Notes under the pieces: generated by a model
Databases searched by the model: none
What the model saw: only the letters and a program-made list of their open reading frames with translations
Told to the model about the DNA's origin: nothing
NCBI GenBank assembly: GCA_965214615.1
Contig: OZ243952.1
Span: forward strand, 1,922,001 to 1,986,000
DNA length: 64,000 bases
Source of the DNA: CBDAUN01 sp965214615
GTDB taxonomy: Bacteria; Pseudomonadota; Gammaproteobacteria; Arenicellales; JAJDZL01
Direction of reading: 5' to 3'
Shown: positions 54,962 through 63,480 of the stretch, piece after piece
How the letters are laid out: each line of letters opens with the position of its first letter
How positions within the stretch are numbered: position 1 is the stretch's first letter
Position numbers and translations under genes: made by a program

Positions 54962-56770
54962 TCAATTCGGTCCATGGAATGAGTAGTAGATTTTTTCTGC
55001 CAGTTCCGCGCTTATTCCCGGAACATCCGTCAACTCGTCAATGCCTGCGCGCGACAGGCCCTGCAAGCCGCCAAAGTGCTTCAAAAGATGCGAACGCCTC
55101 CGGGCACCAATGCCTGGAATGTCTTCCAGAGTTGAATTCCTGCGTGATTTGGCAAGCCGGCTTCGATGTCCGAGCAAGGCGAACCGGTGTGCTTCATCGC
55201 GAATTTTCTGCAACATCAGCAAGGCATCGGGTTCGACATCGATCGCAGATTCAACGCCCGGCGTCCAAAGCTGCTCGCAGCCCGGCTTCCTTTGTTTTCC
55301 CTTTGATATCGCAATCAGCTGAATTTCTGAAATTTGCAGTTCGTCAAAAACGTCGACCGCGACCTGAAGCTGTCCTGTCCCGCCGTCAATCAGGACCAGG
55401 TCCGGAATCTCGATCTCCGATTCCCTGGCCTTCCTGTATCGCCGGTGAAGCGCCTGTCTCATCGCTGCGTAGTCGTCGCCAGGCTCGATATCGGAAATAT
55501 TCATTCTCCTGTACTCCGACTTGAGCGCTCCGCCGGCATCGAACACGACGCAAGAAGCCACGGTCTTGTCGCCGGCCATATGGCTGATGTCAAAACACTC
55601 GATGCGGCCGGGAGGCTGCTCTAAGCGCAGTGACCTTGCCAGTGAATCCATCCGGACGTCCGTCGATTCGCTTTGCGCGGTGCGCCGGCGAATCGAATCG
55701 CGCGCATTGAGCTGGGCAAGTTGAATGAGCTTTCGCTTTGCGCCGCGCTGAGGCCGACGAATTTCGATTCGCCTGCCATTTTGCTCGCCCAGGGCCCGCG
55801 AAATCAGATCCATCTCCGGAAATACATTGTCGACGAGAATCAGCGGCGGACACTGATGCGACAGATAGTATCGAGGAACAAACTCCGCCAGAATATCGAT
55901 TTCGTCAATCTGTATGGCCAGCTTGGGGAAAAATGAGCGATGGTCTACGTTGCGCCCGCTGCGTATCGAAGTGAGCGCAATGCAAGCGGTGCTGCCCGCT
56001 TTTTCGACCGCAATGACATCGGTATCGCTTTCACCTCCGTCTACTTGCTGCGATTCGAGAAGCCGCTGCACCGCGGTAATTCGGTCGCGAAACTTGGCTG
56101 CCGTTTCAAATTCTAATTCCGTAACCGCCTGGTCCATGCGCGACATCAGCAACTCTTGCAGCTTGTGATTTCTGCCCGAAAGGAAATCAATCACCTGCTC
56201 GACATCTTCCATATACGTCATCTGATCAATGTGCCCGACGCACGGACCGCTGCAGCGGTTGATTTGAAACTGCAGGCACGGCCGGCTGCGATGCCGGAAA
56301 TACGAATCCCTGCACTGACGCACGGGAAACGCCTTTTGCAGCTGCGACAGAGTGTTGCGAACCGCCGAAGCACTGCTGAACGGCCCGAAGAACCGCCCCG
56401 CCTCCTTGCGGTTGCCGCGATAGAACCGCAAGCCGGGATAATCGTGCGAAAGGTCCAGATGAATGTACGGATAGCTCTTGTCATCGCGAAGATTGATGTT
56501 GTAGCGGGGCTTGTGCTCCTTGATCAGATTGTTTTCCAGCAGCAGCGCTTCGGTTTCGTTGCGCGTGACTATCGTCTCGATGCTCGCCAACTGGCGCATT
56601 ACAGCTGCAAATCGATGCGACAGCTGCGAAGGCCGCAAATGAGTCGTCAGACGATTCTTCAGATTGTTCGCCTTGCCGATATACAGATACGCCCCGCCTT
56701 CGTCTTTCATGGCGTACACGCCACATGACCGGGACACGGAACCGAGAAACCGCTTTGCGTTGAACTCCAT
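54962..56770 (-). CDS. uvrC: excinuclease ABC subunit C
   Basis: 602 residues, the usual length. Domains in order: the GIY-YIG nuclease (CGVYAMKDEGGAYLYIGKAN), four cysteines around RPCLQFQINRCSGPCVGH, the UVR/UvrB-binding helix pair (LMSRMDQAVTELEFETAAKF), the RNase H-like second nuclease (ECFDISHMAGDKTVASCVVF), and C-terminal helix-hairpin-helix motifs (LEDIPGIGARRRSHLLKHFG). It cuts both sides of DNA damage. Start ATG 56770 begins MEFNAKRFLGSVSRSCG. Intact and ordinary. Confidence 0.95.
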   Translation of the reverse strand: MEFNAKRFLGSVSRSCGVYAMKDEGGAYLYIGKANNLKNRLTTHLRPSQLSHRFAAVMRQLASIETIVTRNETEALLLENNLIKEHKPRYNINLRDDKSYPYIHLDLSHDYPGLRFYRGNRKEAGRFFGPFSSASAVRNTLSQLQKAFPVRQCRDSYFRHRSRPCLQFQINRCSGPCVGHIDQMTYMEDVEQVIDFLSGRNHKLQELLMSRMDQAVTELEFETAAKFRDRITAVQRLLESQQVDGGESDTDVIAVEKAGSTACIALTSIRSGRNVDHRSFFPKLAIQIDEIDILAEFVPRYYLSHQCPPLILVDNVFPEMDLISRALGEQNGRRIEIRRPQRGAKRKLIQLAQLNARDSIRRRTAQSESTDVRMDSLARSLRLEQPPGRIECFDISHMAGDKTVASCVVFDAGGALKSEYRRMNISDIEPGDDYAAMRQALHRRYRKARESEIEIPDLVLIDGGTGQLQVAVDVFDELQISEIQLIAISKGKQRKPGCEQLWTPGVESAIDVEPDALLMLQKIRDEAHRFALLGHRSRLAKSRRNSTLEDIPGIGARRRSHLLKHFGGLQGLSRAGIDELTDVPGISAELAEKIYYSFHGPN

Positions 56771-56913
56771 ACGAATAATCTTTCAAGAATTTGGATTTCT
56801 GCAATTAAGAGTGTACCATTAACGCCGCCGCAAGCGGATACGAGTTGCGCAGGGCGGCCGTTCCGAATCCAACAGCGCAAGATTGTTCCCATCCAGCATC
56901 CGAGGCTCACGAC

Positions 56914-57477
56914 ATGAAATTATCGGCATTCGAAATACGCGTAGGAAATCTCATTGAGATGGACGGTTCGCTTTGGCGCGTACTTCAAAAAAGTCACGTA
57001 AAGCCCGGAAAAGGCGGTGCATTTGTCCAATTGGAAATCAAAAATATTGTCGCCGGGACGAAGCGGAATGATCGATTTCGCTCGGACGACAAGCTGGAAA
57101 AGGCCCATGTGGAAGCAAAAACGATGCAATACCTGTATCAGGATGGCGACAGCTATGTGTTTATGGACAATGATTCATACGAGCAACTCGAATTGACGCA
57201 GGATGATCTCGGCGATCAGGCCGGCTATCTGCTCGAGGGCATCGAAGTGCAGATCAATTGCTACAACGACTCGCCTATCGGCATCGAACTTCCGGACAAT
57301 GTCGAACTGAAGGTGATCGAAACCGAGGGCGTGGTCAAAGGTCAGACTGCGGCCGGGTCAGGAAAACCCGCCGTGGTAGAAACCGGCATTCGCGTCCAGG
57401 TGCCTACATTTGTAACAGAAGGCGATACGATCAGGGTGAATACTGAAACCGGAGAGTATGTCGAACGCGCGAATTGA
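56914..57477 (+). CDS. efp: elongation factor P
   Basis: 187 residues, the normal size. Three beta-barrels: the KOW-like first domain with the modification loop HVKPGKGGAFVQLEI, then the OB-like domains; it ends DTIRVNTETGEYVERAN. The loop carries Lys (GKGGA), so it belongs to the lysine-modified or unmodified branch, not the Arg-rhamnosyl branch of Pseudomonas. EF-P relieves ribosomes stalled at proline stretches. ATG 56914 follows ACGAC and begins MKLSAFEIRVGNLIE; upstream residues are not family-like. It is transcribed away from uvrC and converges on nagZ with a 2-nt gap. Confidence 0.94.
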   Translation: MKLSAFEIRVGNLIEMDGSLWRVLQKSHVKPGKGGAFVQLEIKNIVAGTKRNDRFRSDDKLEKAHVEAKTMQYLYQDGDSYVFMDNDSYEQLELTQDDLGDQAGYLLEGIEVQINCYNDSPIGIELPDNVELKVIETEGVVKGQTAAGSGKPAVVETGIRVQVPTFVTEGDTIRVNTETGEYVERAN

Positions 57478-57479
57478 GG

Positions 57480-58517
57480 CTACGCCTCGAACGCATCAAT
57501 GATGCCGGCGAGCGCGTCGCGGCACGCTTGCGGGTCGACATCCTCATCAGAGGAACCGGGTCGCAGCTTGTCAATCATCCATGTTTTCTCCTGCCACGCC
57601 TGCGGATTCGCCTCCAATTCCGCAATCGCCTGATCGGTTTCGCGCGCGTCCTGGCAGATCAGGGCAATGTCGCATCCGCTCGACAGCGCAGTCAGCACTC
57701 TCGCTCCGCAATCCCCGGCATCCAGCGCTCCTTTCATAGTCAGGTCATCGCTGAACACCGGTCCGTAGAAAGCCAGCACCTCGCGCAGCACGTGCTCGAT
57801 CCAGAACGGCGAGTAGGCGGGGATGGCTCCAGTGACGTTCGGATACGAGATGTGAGCGGTCATCACGGCATCGATTGTGTTGCCGATACGACGGTACGGG
57901 ACCAGATCAAGCGCCATGATGTCACGGATTGTGCGAGAGTCCACCGGCGTCTCCAAATGCGAATCGGCACTGACGCCGCCGTGTCCGGGAAAGTGCTTTG
58001 CAACCGATTTCATGCCTGCCCTGTGCATTCCCCGAATCCATGATTCGGCGATGACCGATACCGCGTCCGGGTCTGAGTGAAATGCGCGGTCTCCGATCAC
58101 CTCGGATTCGCGTGAAGTCACGTCAAGCACCGGTGCGAAGCTGATGTCGACCCCGGTGCGCAGCACTTCCAGAGCCATGAGCGCGCCTCCCAGTTCGGCA
58201 GCTTCACACCCCAGGTCGGGATTTTCGTCATAGATATTTCCGTAGAGAGCCGCGGGCGGCAATCGGGTCGCGTCCTGGCGAATACGCTGCACACGTCCCC
58301 CCTCCTGGTCAACGGCAATCAGGAGTGACGGCTTCCTTAGCGCGCGTATCTGTTCGCATAATTGTTGGATCTGCACGCAGTCTTCGCAGTTGCCGGCGAA
58401 CAGCACCACCCCGCCGACTGCGGAACTTAGAAGCCGCTGCCGATCTTCATCGTTCAATTCAGTTCCGCTCACGGAAGTCATGATAGGTCCGAGAGGGATT
58501 TGACCAAGATTGTCCAT
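57480..58517 (-). CDS. nagZ: beta-N-acetylhexosaminidase
   Basis: 345 residues of glycoside hydrolase family 3. The signature KHFPGHGGVSADSHLETP is complete, AVDQEGGRVQRI marks the substrate site, and FSDDLTMKGAL holds the nucleophile Asp. NagZ releases N-acetylglucosamine from anhydro-muropeptides in the cytosol during cell-wall recycling. It follows the L,D-transpeptidase gene by 12 nt, so it is the last gene of the fdhD-lpxK-kdsB-phosphatase-transpeptidase unit. Confidence 0.94.
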   Translation of the reverse strand: MDNLGQIPLGPIMTSVSGTELNDEDRQRLLSSAVGGVVLFAGNCEDCVQIQQLCEQIRALRKPSLLIAVDQEGGRVQRIRQDATRLPPAALYGNIYDENPDLGCEAAELGGALMALEVLRTGVDISFAPVLDVTSRESEVIGDRAFHSDPDAVSVIAESWIRGMHRAGMKSVAKHFPGHGGVSADSHLETPVDSRTIRDIMALDLVPYRRIGNTIDAVMTAHISYPNVTGAIPAYSPFWIEHVLREVLAFYGPVFSDDLTMKGALDAGDCGARVLTALSSGCDIALICQDARETDQAIAELEANPQAWQEKTWMIDKLRPGSSDEDVDPQACRDALAGIIDAFEA

Positions 58518-58529
58518 TGCAGTGCTCCG

Positions 58530-59018
58530 CTACGCCGTGCGCGCTTCGATGTGAACCAGTGTGCCTGCTTCGACCCGGTCGAACAGTGATATCAGATCCC
58601 GGTTGCGCATCTTGATGCAGCCTTTGGAACCGGCAACGCCGAGAACGTCTTCGTCAGGACATCCATGAATATAGATATAGCGCCGCATCGTATCGACATT
58701 CCCGAGACGGTTGAATCCCGGCTCCAGGCCGCTTAGCCACATGATTCTCGTCAGAATCCAGTCACGTTCCGGAAAAGTCTCCCTAAGCGGAGGCGTGTAA
58801 ATCTCGCGAGTCGGACGCCGGCCGCGAAACACCGTATTTTCCGGCATTCCGCCGCCGATTTTCGCACGGATGACGTGCCAGCCCCGAGGGGTTCGATTGC
58901 TGTTCTCCACCTCCCCGGTACCCGCCTTGGCTGTGGAAATCGCAACCTGCATGAACGTGCGTCCGGCATCGTCAAATGCAATCAGCTGCTGGGAGGCTAC
59001 GTCAACTTTAATAAACAT
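58530..59018 (-). CDS. L,D-transpeptidase (YkuD) family protein
   Basis: 162 residues. The YkuD active-site stretch is seen as YIYIHGCPDEDVLGVAGSKG followed by CIKMRNRDL, with the catalytic Cys in SKGCIKM and the His in HG. Members cross-link peptidoglycan or attach lipoproteins. No signal peptide is visible at the start chosen (MFIKVDVASQQLIAFDDAGR), unlike most family members, so it may be cytosolic, or a longer start is used. GTG 59024 is an alternative. It lies between a protein tyrosine phosphatase and nagZ in a tight operon. Confidence 0.85.
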   Translation of the reverse strand: MFIKVDVASQQLIAFDDAGRTFMQVAISTAKAGTGEVENSNRTPRGWHVIRAKIGGGMPENTVFRGRRPTREIYTPPLRETFPERDWILTRIMWLSGLEPGFNRLGNVDTMRRYIYIHGCPDEDVLGVAGSKGCIKMRNRDLISLFDRVEAGTLVHIEARTA

Positions 59019-59032
59019 GGGCACTGTCCGGC

Positions 59033-59536
59033 CTAGGTGTCGCCGAACCTTCGCCTAATGTCTGCGATCAGGCCTTCGGATGCATCTTCTATCATATCCA
59101 GAACGCGATCGAATCCGGCCTTGCCTCCGTAATACGGGTCGGGAACTTCGTCGTCAGGCCAATTATGCGCGAACTCCATAAGCAGCCTGATCTTCGAACG
59201 CGCGTGCCGGGGCGAAAGGCGCATCAGGTCTTCATGATTCATCCGGTCCATCGCAATGACGTAGTCGAATATTTCCATGTCTTGCGCATGGGCCTGACGC
59301 GCCCGCAGATCTGATATGTCAATATCCCGCCTTGCCGCCGCAGCGATGGCCCGCGCATCCGGAGGATGTCCGATGTGATAGTTCCCTGTGCCTGCCGAAT
59401 CGATTTCGATTTCGACATCGATCTGATGCGCAAGTGCGAGTTTTCTAAACACTCCTTCGCAAGACGGCGAACGGCAAATGTTCCCCAGACAGACGAATAG
59501 AACCGAAATTGTCGGCTTGGCTGCTTGATTGTTCAC
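59033..59536 (-). CDS. low-molecular-weight protein tyrosine phosphatase
   Basis: 167 residues. The phosphate loop VLFVCLGNICRSPSCEGVF is complete (C-x5-R-S), and the general acid is in VPDPYYGG. These are small cytosolic phosphotyrosine phosphatases, often tied to regulation of capsule or exopolysaccharide kinases; here they are in an operon for lipid A and cell wall genes. It starts 15 nt after kdsB and ends 14 nt before the transpeptidase gene. Confidence 0.92.
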   Translation of the reverse strand: MNNQAAKPTISVLFVCLGNICRSPSCEGVFRKLALAHQIDVEIEIDSAGTGNYHIGHPPDARAIAAAARRDIDISDLRARQAHAQDMEIFDYVIAMDRMNHEDLMRLSPRHARSKIRLLMEFAHNWPDDEVPDPYYGGKAGFDRVLDMIEDASEGLIADIRRRFGDT

Positions 59537-59551
59537 TGAAACGCCTCCCGA

Positions 59552-60307
59552 TCAGTTGCTTTGGCTTGCAAGAATCTGCCGAACGCGCCGAAGATCGTCC
59601 TCCGTGTCAACTCCAAAGCCGCTGTATTCATTGTCGATGCGCACGGCGATTGAGTCTCCGTAGAACAGCACTCGCAACTGTTCAAGCTGCTCGCACCTTT
59701 CCAACTCGCAAGGCGGTCTGGAACTGTGCATTTTCAAGTAGCCTGCGGTATACGCGTATATCCCTATATGATGAAGGCTCGCGCTGTCTGCGACATCCGA
59801 CGCCTGCCAGGGCACGGCGGCGCGGGAGAAATAGATTGCGTGCCCGGCGCTGTTGACAATGCATTTCACCTTGGTCGAATCGCGCCACTCGTGCATCGAC
59901 TGAAACTTTCTTGCCGCAGTAGACATGCTGGCAATTTTACTCAGAATCAGAGAATCGGCGACGCCTTCGATCAAGCTTGCGGATATCAGCGGCTCATCGC
60001 CTTGAACATTCACAATGACGCGGTCGTCGGCAAGTTGCAGGGTCTCGACCACTTCTGCAATCCGATCAGTTCCATTAAGGTGCGAGGCCGATGTCTCGCA
60101 AATCTGGGCTGTGGTCGTATCCGAGACTTCGCGGGCGATCCGTTCATCATCCGTGGCGACGATCACCCGGTGCGCACGACTGTTCTGCGCACGCTCGACA
60201 ACACGCCGAATCATGGTCTTGCCAAGAATATCCGCCAGAGGCTTGCCGGGAAGCCGAGCCGACTCATAGCGAGCCGGGATGATAATATCGTAGTCGTAGC
60301 CGGCCAT
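59552..60307 (-). CDS. kdsB: 3-deoxy-manno-octulosonate cytidylyltransferase
   Basis: 251 residues, the family size. It begins YDYDIIIPARYESARLPGKP (the nucleotide-binding signature with R-x-SxRLPGKPL), then VIVATDDERIA, NVQGDEPLI and HHIGIYAYTAGYL. It activates KDO with CMP for the LPS inner core. It starts 9 nt after lpxK, as expected for genes of the same pathway. Confidence 0.95.
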   Translation of the reverse strand: MAGYDYDIIIPARYESARLPGKPLADILGKTMIRRVVERAQNSRAHRVIVATDDERIAREVSDTTTAQICETSASHLNGTDRIAEVVETLQLADDRVIVNVQGDEPLISASLIEGVADSLILSKIASMSTAARKFQSMHEWRDSTKVKCIVNSAGHAIYFSRAAVPWQASDVADSASLHHIGIYAYTAGYLKMHSSRPPCELERCEQLEQLRVLFYGDSIAVRIDNEYSGFGVDTEDDLRRVRQILASQSN

Positions 60308-60316
60308 GGATGCCGC

Positions 60317-61336
60317 CTAGGCGTTTTCGCCCCGCAAGGGCGCAAGTTGCGCGACCCGCGCCGACAGCGCGGCGACGAACTCCGGGTCGGGGTCGACACG
60401 CATCCCGACCGCCCACCAGTTCGGCCGTGCGAACGCTTCGCATTTGACCGCGTCCTTTTCGGTCATCAGCACGCTGACGCCGGGGTGGTCGAACACTGAA
60501 AAGTCACGTTCGCAAAATACATGGTGATCGGGAAATTCATGCGTATCGCAATCAATGCCGAGCTGCTGCAGAGTTGAGAAAAAACGCTGAGGATTCCGAA
60601 TTCCGGCGATCGCAACGACCGGATCCCTGCAAAATGACTCCAAGTTTCTAGTGTGGTGCGTTTCGCAAAGATTGCGCGCATCGGTCGGCATCGCGCGGAT
60701 TGCATAGGCATTGCCGCATCGCGAATCACGGGAAACCAGGAAATCTACGCGTTCAAGCAACGCCTTGCGTTCGCGCAAGGGTCCTGCAGGCAGGCAAAAC
60801 GAATTGCCCATGCCTCGAGCATCGTCAAGCATGGCGATTGACAGGTCATGTTCCAGTGCAAGATGCTGAAGGCCGTCGTCGCTGACAAAGATGTCGCAAT
60901 CGGTTTCGGCTTCAAGCAGGCCAAGCGCTTCGGCGCGATTTCGCGCCACTGCGACCGGGGCGTCCGTACTGCGCGAGAGGAGCACCGGCTCGTCCCCGAC
61001 TTCGTGCGGCTTGCTGCCGGGGTACGCCCGCAAAGCGGCGTCTGTATCGCGCCCGTAGCCACGACTGACGATTCCTGGAGAATAGCCGAGGTCTTGCAGA
61101 TGATTCGCCAGCCAGATGGTCAGCGGCGTTTTGCCGCTGCCGCCTACAGTGATGTTTCCGATCACGATTACCGGCTTGTCAATTCGGGTTGATCGCAGCA
61201 GGCCGGCCCGGTAGGCAAGCCTTCGGACTTCGACCGCTGCGCAATAGGCAATGCTGATCGGCCAAAGAAGCAAGGCGACTGGATTTCGATTCTTCCAAAT
61301 CCTGTGCAACAGCTGTTGCGCATTCAACCGGTTCAA
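60317..61336 (-). CDS. lpxK: tetraacyldisaccharide 4'-kinase
   Basis: 339 residues. The P-loop reads GNITVGGSGKTPLTIWLA with an N-terminal membrane-associated helix (NPVALLLWPISIAYCAAVEV) before it; DGLQHLALEHDLSIAMLDDA is the second conserved stretch. It phosphorylates the lipid A precursor at the inner membrane. Its start overlaps the fdhD stop by ATGA, and kdsB follows after 9 nt. The usual msbA neighbour upstream is replaced by fdhD. Confidence 0.94.
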   Translation of the reverse strand: MNRLNAQQLLHRIWKNRNPVALLLWPISIAYCAAVEVRRLAYRAGLLRSTRIDKPVIVIGNITVGGSGKTPLTIWLANHLQDLGYSPGIVSRGYGRDTDAALRAYPGSKPHEVGDEPVLLSRSTDAPVAVARNRAEALGLLEAETDCDIFVSDDGLQHLALEHDLSIAMLDDARGMGNSFCLPAGPLRERKALLERVDFLVSRDSRCGNAYAIRAMPTDARNLCETHHTRNLESFCRDPVVAIAGIRNPQRFFSTLQQLGIDCDTHEFPDHHVFCERDFSVFDHPGVSVLMTEKDAVKCEAFARPNWWAVGMRVDPDPEFVAALSARVAQLAPLRGENA

Positions 61337-62199
61337 TTTAGTGCGATCGATTGTGGAGCCGAGGTGCGCCTTCGAGGCGGAATGTCGTCGTATTCGATCG
61401 TGTCGACGCCGTTGTAGACAAGAAAGTGCCGGCCTTTGGCGCGGGCGATCATGGTGACACGCAGGTCTTGCGCCAATTCCAGTCCCATAAAGGTAATGCC
61501 GGATCTGGAAAGCAGCACTGGAATCCCCATATGGGCCACCTTCATCACAATTTCAGATGTCAGGCGCCCGGTGGTATAGAAAATCTTGCCTTCACCCGAA
61601 GTTCCATCCAGCCACATCTGCCCTGCGATCGTATCTGCCGCATTGTGGCGTCCGACATCCTCTACGAACAGCCTGATCTCGGTATTCTCGCACAAGGCGC
61701 ATCCGTGCACCGCCCCGGCCTGGCGGTAGATTTCGTTATGGCTGGTGATGTTGGTCAGCAAGGCATACAGGTCGGATTGCCGAAGGTGCGCGGGAGGAAG
61801 CGGGTTTTCGTAAATCTTATCCAGCGTGCAGCTGAATATGGTCCCCTGCCCGCATCCTGTGGTCACTGTGCGCTTTGCCATTTTGCGTTCCCAGTCGACG
61901 ATTCCTTCGCCTCGGTGCGTTGTCACCTGGGCAGTTTCGCGATCCCAGTCCACCTCGATTGACTTGATGTCCTGAACCGATTCAATCAGGCGCTGGTTGC
62001 GCAGATAGCCGAGTGCGAGAAGTTCCGGGTGCGTGCCCAGTGTCATCAGAGTCACCACTTCCTTGTCATCGACCTTGATCGTCAATGGAAATTCTCCGGC
62101 CACGCGAATATCGCGGCTGTCGCCGTACTCGTCGGACGCAATGACCGGGTGCGTGGGACGGAGCCCTCGGTCGGAAAGAACTGGAAGCGAGGCTGTCAT
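61333..62199 (-). CDS. fdhD: formate dehydrogenase accessory sulfurtransferase
   Basis: About 288 residues. FdhD features: ELLALGYLRNQRLIES, the Cys-containing TTGCGQGTIFSC region, GAVHGCALCEN, VEDVGRHNAADTIAG, TTGRLTSEIVMKVAHMGIPV. It transfers sulfur to the molybdenum cofactor of formate dehydrogenase. The start is uncertain: ATG 62199 (MTASLPVLSDRG) gives the usual length; ATG 62274 would give 313 residues. It is divergent from the DUF3305 gene, which belongs to the same formate dehydrogenase set, but reads on into lpxK by a 4-nt overlap. Confidence 0.9.
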   Translation of the reverse strand: MTASLPVLSDRGLRPTHPVIASDEYGDSRDIRVAGEFPLTIKVDDKEVVTLMTLGTHPELLALGYLRNQRLIESVQDIKSIEVDWDRETAQVTTHRGEGIVDWERKMAKRTVTTGCGQGTIFSCTLDKIYENPLPPAHLRQSDLYALLTNITSHNEIYRQAGAVHGCALCENTEIRLFVEDVGRHNAADTIAGQMWLDGTSGEGKIFYTTGRLTSEIVMKVAHMGIPVLLSRSGITFMGLELAQDLRVTMIARAKGRHFLVYNGVDTIEYDDIPPRRRTSAPQSIALN

Positions 62200-62302
62200 T
62201 GAAATTGTGCGGAGTGAATTGGCGAATTCGATTGCGATACGCTCGGCCGCATTATAATTTATTGCGGGGGACATGAATGCACATACCTGCGGCACGGAAA
62301 AT
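62200..62302. promoter_or_regulatory. divergent promoter region of fdhD and DUF3305 genes
   Basis: The 103 nt between the two chosen starts contain a perfect TATAAT at 62253-62258 on the plus strand. A poor -35, ATTGCG or TCGATT, lies 15-18 nt upstream. If the two genes use their earliest ATG codons (62274 and 62273), the starts would overlap, which makes the inner starts more likely. Confidence 0.4.
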
Positions 62303-62821
62303 ATGGTTGATAGCAGCACAGCGCAGTTCAAGGTTTCAGTCGTACTGGAAAGCCGTCTGAAGACTGTCGGAAAATGGAGTGTACTGCAGTGGGATCTGCT
62401 GCAGGTGCTGTCCGATCCGAAGGGCCCGGATTTCCTTGAAGGGCCGCTGACTTTGCGCGAATCGGAGTCGGGATCGCAAATCATGTGGAAGGGCCTGCGC
62501 CTGAAACTGTTTGCCGATTCGGCCGAAGGCTACTGGTATAATCTCTTATCGGATACGCCGTACGCTTTCGTGCTTTGTGAATACGACACCGAAGGAGAGC
62601 AGGACGACCCTCCGGTTCCAATCTTGATAACTGCAAACCAGGACGAGGCAGGCGGGCACCTTGAAGCGGACAATCTGGTGCTTTCCGGTCCATTGCCTGT
62701 TGATATTAGAGATGCGGTCGAACGATTCGTGGTCCATAACTATGTGCCTGAAAAGCGCAGGAAGAGAAAGCGGCGCGACTGGTTTAAGGAAGCGAACCGC
62801 AGAGACGACCAGGATGCCTAG
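62303..62821 (+). CDS. DUF3305 protein of the formate dehydrogenase gene set
   Basis: 172 residues. FKVSVVLESRLKTVGKWSVL and MWKGLRLKLFADSAEGYWYN, then GPLPVDIRDAVERFVVHNYV and a basic end (KRRKRKRRDWFKEA) match the DUF3305 family. These proteins of unknown role are found almost only next to DUF3306 and iron-sulfur proteins in formate dehydrogenase clusters. ATG 62303 is preferred; ATG 62273 adds ten residues. DUF3306 follows after 26 nt. Confidence 0.85.
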   Translation: MVDSSTAQFKVSVVLESRLKTVGKWSVLQWDLLQVLSDPKGPDFLEGPLTLRESESGSQIMWKGLRLKLFADSAEGYWYNLLSDTPYAFVLCEYDTEGEQDDPPVPILITANQDEAGGHLEADNLVLSGPLPVDIRDAVERFVVHNYVPEKRRKRKRRDWFKEANRRDDQDA

Positions 62822-62847
62822 CTGCAGCGGTACCTTCTAGTGCTGCC

Positions 62848-63435
62848 ATGACAGATACTTTTATCCATCGCTGGTCTCAGAAAAAGGCGCAGGAAAATCC
62901 GGACGAGGCTGAAACTGAAAGGCTCGCGGATGAGGCTGAAGCAGGCGGGCGACCGCAAGCGGTCGCGCACGTCGATCCGGGAGATGCTGAATCCGGGAGT
63001 CCGGAAGCGGAAGAAAAGGCCGAACCTCCCCCGCTGGACACATTGAGCGATGACAGCGACTACTCGGCATTCCTGTCGCCCGAAGTCGATGAGAGCCTGC
63101 GCAAACTGGCTCTGAGGAAGCTGTTCAAGGCTCCTTTCTACAACATCGTCGACGGACTGAACGACTACGACGACGATTTCACAACATTCGAAGGACTCGG
63201 TAACATTGTCACTTCGGATATGAAGTTTCATGCCGAACGCAAGGAGGCCGAAGCGCGCGAGGCCGAACAGGCCCGAGCGGGCGAAATAAAGGATGATCAG
63301 GAATTGGAAGCCAAAGCCGCAGAAGCATCGGAAGATGACGCGGACGACGATCGGCTGCGTGATGCGGAAATTGCAGAATCGCAAGACGCCGAAAGCGACT
63401 CCGAAACCGAATTCGACGAACCCAGTCCTGCGTGA
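62848..63435 (+). CDS. DUF3306 protein of the formate dehydrogenase gene set
   Basis: 195 residues, very acidic. The family core is in the middle: DYSAFLSPEVDESLRKLALR, KLFKAPFYNIVDGLNDYDDD. The N terminus MTDTFIHRWSQKKAQ also matches family members (FL-RWS-RK). The C-terminal 80 residues are Glu/Ala/Asp-rich and look disordered. The role is unknown. It lies between DUF3305 and the iron-sulfur protein gene, with 45 nt to the latter. Confidence 0.87.
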   Translation: MTDTFIHRWSQKKAQENPDEAETERLADEAEAGGRPQAVAHVDPGDAESGSPEAEEKAEPPPLDTLSDDSDYSAFLSPEVDESLRKLALRKLFKAPFYNIVDGLNDYDDDFTTFEGLGNIVTSDMKFHAERKEAEAREAEQARAGEIKDDQELEAKAAEASEDDADDDRLRDAEIAESQDAESDSETEFDEPSPA

Positions 63436-63480
63436 CGACCAAGTGCGCTGCGCAGCGTTCACACCCACCGGGAAGTTGCA